Assembly (NCBI GenBank): GCA_003993805.1
Contig: RSEF01000001.1
Location: 153,115,213 to 153,179,212 of the forward strand
DNA length: 64,000 bases
Direction of reading: 5' to 3'
Origin: Himantopus leucocephalus
Lineage: Eukaryota > Chordata > Aves > Charadriiformes > Recurvirostridae
Numbering within the stretch: position 1 is the first letter of the stretch; each line of letters starts with the position of its first letter. Position numbers and translations under genes: made by a program. Below, one piece after another: positions 61,224-64,000 of the stretch. The notes beneath the pieces were generated by a model that saw nothing but the letters and a program-made list of their open reading frames with translations, was not told the DNA's origin and made no database searches.

Positions 61224-64000
61224 TTACCCTAAAATGCCAATCAGACAATACAGATTCAATATAAGACCATCAAGCTTTGGGAAGATTGAGGGATCCTCTG
61301 CTGGAATCTGTCATGTTGTCTACCACAAACACCTTGTGCCAACAAACTGTTACTTCTTTTCCTGGAATTTGAGGTCGGAAGAGAAATGATGGGCTATACG
61401 TTTTCCTCTGACTTTCACAACAGCTACGTGAGACAATTACTTGTAGTAGGAAGTAATTGCCGACCGGAACTCATTGTCTGTCAATCCTGGACATAGATAA
61501 TATTTGAAAGATTTAAAGTTATCAAGGAAATCAGTTCATGTGTTATTTAAATTTAGAGTTGATTGGCCACTTTCTGTGGTCAAAGTTCTATAAAAACATA
61601 AATCTTCACCGTCTTGCCATAAGTCAAGGGCAAGCTACCTGCAGGAGGGCCCTCTGGCGCAGGATAACTCCACAGTATCTAGGATGTCTCCCAGAATGGT
61701 TAAAAGGAGCTTTGCAAGCTGGTTGCCCATGGCCATGCACCATCTGACAAAAACAGTGGTCTGATGAAGTCAAGGTTCTCCGCCAGGCATCAGCAATATT
61801 TCAGTAACTGCTTGCATGAACGCTCTTCCTCCATGATATGTGCAAGATAGCATTATTTCACCAAGAGGCAAGTTACCTTGTGCTGTTGGGAAATAAGAGC
61901 GGGCAGTGGCCGCAGAAGAGTGTAAGCCCTGCAGAATGAATTCCTGAGCTGTTATGTTGAATTCTTAAAAGGGGTTGAATGAGCTTTGCTAATCCTTTTA
62001 AAAATATCAGACTTGAAAAAGTTAAGCTTACAAAGTCGGTGTATGCAGGAAGGACCAACTTATATATATATATAAAAAAAATTCTAGCTGTTAGCCCATA
62101 AACTGGAACCTCTTTAAATCCAGGTGGGGATGCTGACTCTGACTGAAATTTAAACCAGCCTAGAAAATCCATCTGTGGAGTTACATAAGTTGGGTTTCAA
62201 TTGACCTACGTCTTCGCTCACAGAATTTTTTAAAGCTGACTGTCTTGCACACCAATAAAGAAAAGTGCAAACTCCTTCATTTTGTAGTGTAACTAGCACA
62301 TAAAGTCATAGAATCACGATTCAGATGCAGAGAGGTTTTTGTCAATACTGGCCCACAGCCTTACTATTTCCATAAACCTGACTACTGCAGAAATGAACTT
62401 TTTAAAGACCGCATTGACTAGTTTCACTCTGAAAGGGGTTATTGGCACAGATGACAGCGGCTGTGTTTATGCAAACCTTATCTAAATTAGGATGAACGTT
62501 GCTAACACCAGCACAGAATCCTGACTTTGCTACTTTATGGTTAGCAAAGGTGAAGGTTCAGGCGAACTAAAATTCAACTATCAGCAAAACTGCATAGTCC
62601 AGGACAGACACAGGAAATGTAAAGGTAGCTATGTACAGTTAATTTTACTACTTTGCTAGTTCTGAAGAACTTCTACAGTATTTCCTTTTGATGGTTCTTT
62701 GTCTCTCACCTGTATATTTAGATACTACACTTGGTAAGACTTCTTTGGTTGAATCTGGGAAACTGCCCACTTGCACTCTCTCAGGCTGGAGAAGAGAAGC
62801 ACTCTCTAACCGGCAGAAATGATAGGATTGTTTTTCTTCACTTTTGAATAAAGCTGCTTTGCCTAGATTGTTATAGCTAACGATCTCAAAAGGAATGTAC
62901 CACTCGCCACACTAAAGCTGGTAACGCTTCTACATTTTCTTACTGAAAATATAGAGGTTTTTTTTAACCTCTCAATGTGAAATTCTTGTGGAGAGAAGAC
63001 ACTCTTGTTTTACCTTGCCCTAACTATTTGAGGTCAGAGCTATAACCACCATAGAGTTTACTTTGACTAGGTGTACTGAGATAAAGACTGAAGTTTGTCT
63101 CTGCAAGAGTTTTTGATTAATATAGTGATTATAACGTAACCCTTTCCTTGTAAAAAACATGCCACCTTTGGCAGTGAAGGCATGCATATGGTTTCCTTAT
63201 GTCCTTCATATGAATAATATTTGGTGAAAAATAAGAAATAAAGAATAGAAGTTTTTTTCTAAAGCTTAATTACACAGAAGGTCAGGAATATTGCAGCTAG
63301 GTAGATGTTTTCAGGTTTGTTTTGTTTGCTCAGAAATACTCGTACACGCAAGTGCACAGAGGGTAGAAGTCTCATTTCTCAAACGTATTTATTCTTAAAA
63401 GAAGATAAGCTAGAGCCTAGTGTGAAATAATGCCTTTATGATAACATAACTACAGGCTCAGCAACAGTTTCTGATCTTTGCAATAATGATACTCGGAACA
63501 AAACAACAGAAACAAAAAAAAAAAAAAGAAATCAGCAAAAAGAACTGGGAAGGCCCAATACAAAGAAGTTTCTTAGAAGACTTGGGTTCAGATCTTGACT
63601 GAGTGAACCAAACCCTTGGCTTTTAGAGATGTAGAGATGTAACCCTACAAGCTAAAATTTGCATGTAAGTTTATTGCAAGGGTGAGAAAGAACCACCCAG
63701 ACAAAACCTGCAGCTTCTTTCGGTAAAGCCCATGTTCAGTTTAAGGAACACGCAATCATAGATGCACTCATTTACATTCCTCAGTTTGGTGAACTTGAAC
63801 ATTTGCAGAAGTGTTTCTCTGAATCGCATCAATGATGCTTTAGGAACAATAACTGAGATATGTCACAAAAGGGCACTTTGTCTTCTTGTTCCTCTATTAA
63901 AACCCCTTACTCTACCTAAATATCAAAGTCTGTCACTTTTCCCACAACTGAAGACGGCTGGCTCCTGGCTCCTTGCCTTCCTGGCTCCTTCTTCGCATCA
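61224..64000. other. AT-rich non-coding DNA to the window end
   Basis: (TA)n lies at 62060-62074 and a poly-A run at 63514-63527. A tcatagaatca word at 62305 recalls the complement of a CR1 tail but does not extend. No supported gene. Confidence 0.55.

Noticed and set aside
62300..62335. tcatagaatca word suggesting an inverted CR1 tail
   Set aside because: The following bases do not continue the CR1 terminus.
63578..63640. Possible MIR or SINE fragment (gacttgggttcagatcttga)
   Set aside because: About 20 bases of similarity without extension.

Overview
The window looks like intergenic or intronic DNA from a sauropsid vertebrate, most likely a bird. The evidence is two CR1 LINE 3' ends (13718-14038 and 28984-29036), the second with the avian-type terminal motif, plus diverged MIR-type SINE relics, a hAT MITE, scattered microsatellites and moderate AT richness. 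Every reading frame is short and none has clear family homology or a convincing exon chain. I found no intact protein-coding gene, rRNA or tRNA and no CRISPR array. The window contains three single-N assembly joints, two of them flanked by near-identical sequence, which suggests a short-read draft assembly.

Layout. 1-485 resembles the 3' part of a retroviral-type LTR, with a TATA box, poly(A) signal and CA end. 486-6.2 kb is featureless apart from simple repeats. 6.5-8.06 kb holds the most informative element: a decayed Ty3/gypsy-like pol relic with RNase H followed by integrase, broken by stops and frameshifts and flanked by two related GC-rich blocks. A 53-bp segment at 8252 is almost identical to part of the LTR-like region. 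A MIR relic lies at 8.84 kb, a complete 311-bp hAT-type MITE with a degenerate 8-bp target duplication at 12.65 kb, and an old CR1 tail at 13.7 kb. 22-27.5 kb is a cluster of GC/CpG-richer blocks in otherwise AT-rich DNA and is the best place to look for an unannotated promoter or lncRNA. It ends in a 115-bp segment that recurs 831 bp downstream with one mismatch.

31.9-33.4 kb carries two N-joined duplications that are probably unmerged contig ends. 33.4-64 kb is largely AT-rich DNA with microsatellites, a MIR relic at 43.2 kb, a poly-C/poly-A junction at 47.3 kb and a paired homeodomain-type motif at 56.26 kb.

No genes act together here. The content is a record of transposon insertion and decay, plus possible regulatory DNA. 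I saw no convincing new biological system. The Ty3/gypsy relic, the dated-looking duplications and the CpG cluster are the items most worth checking.
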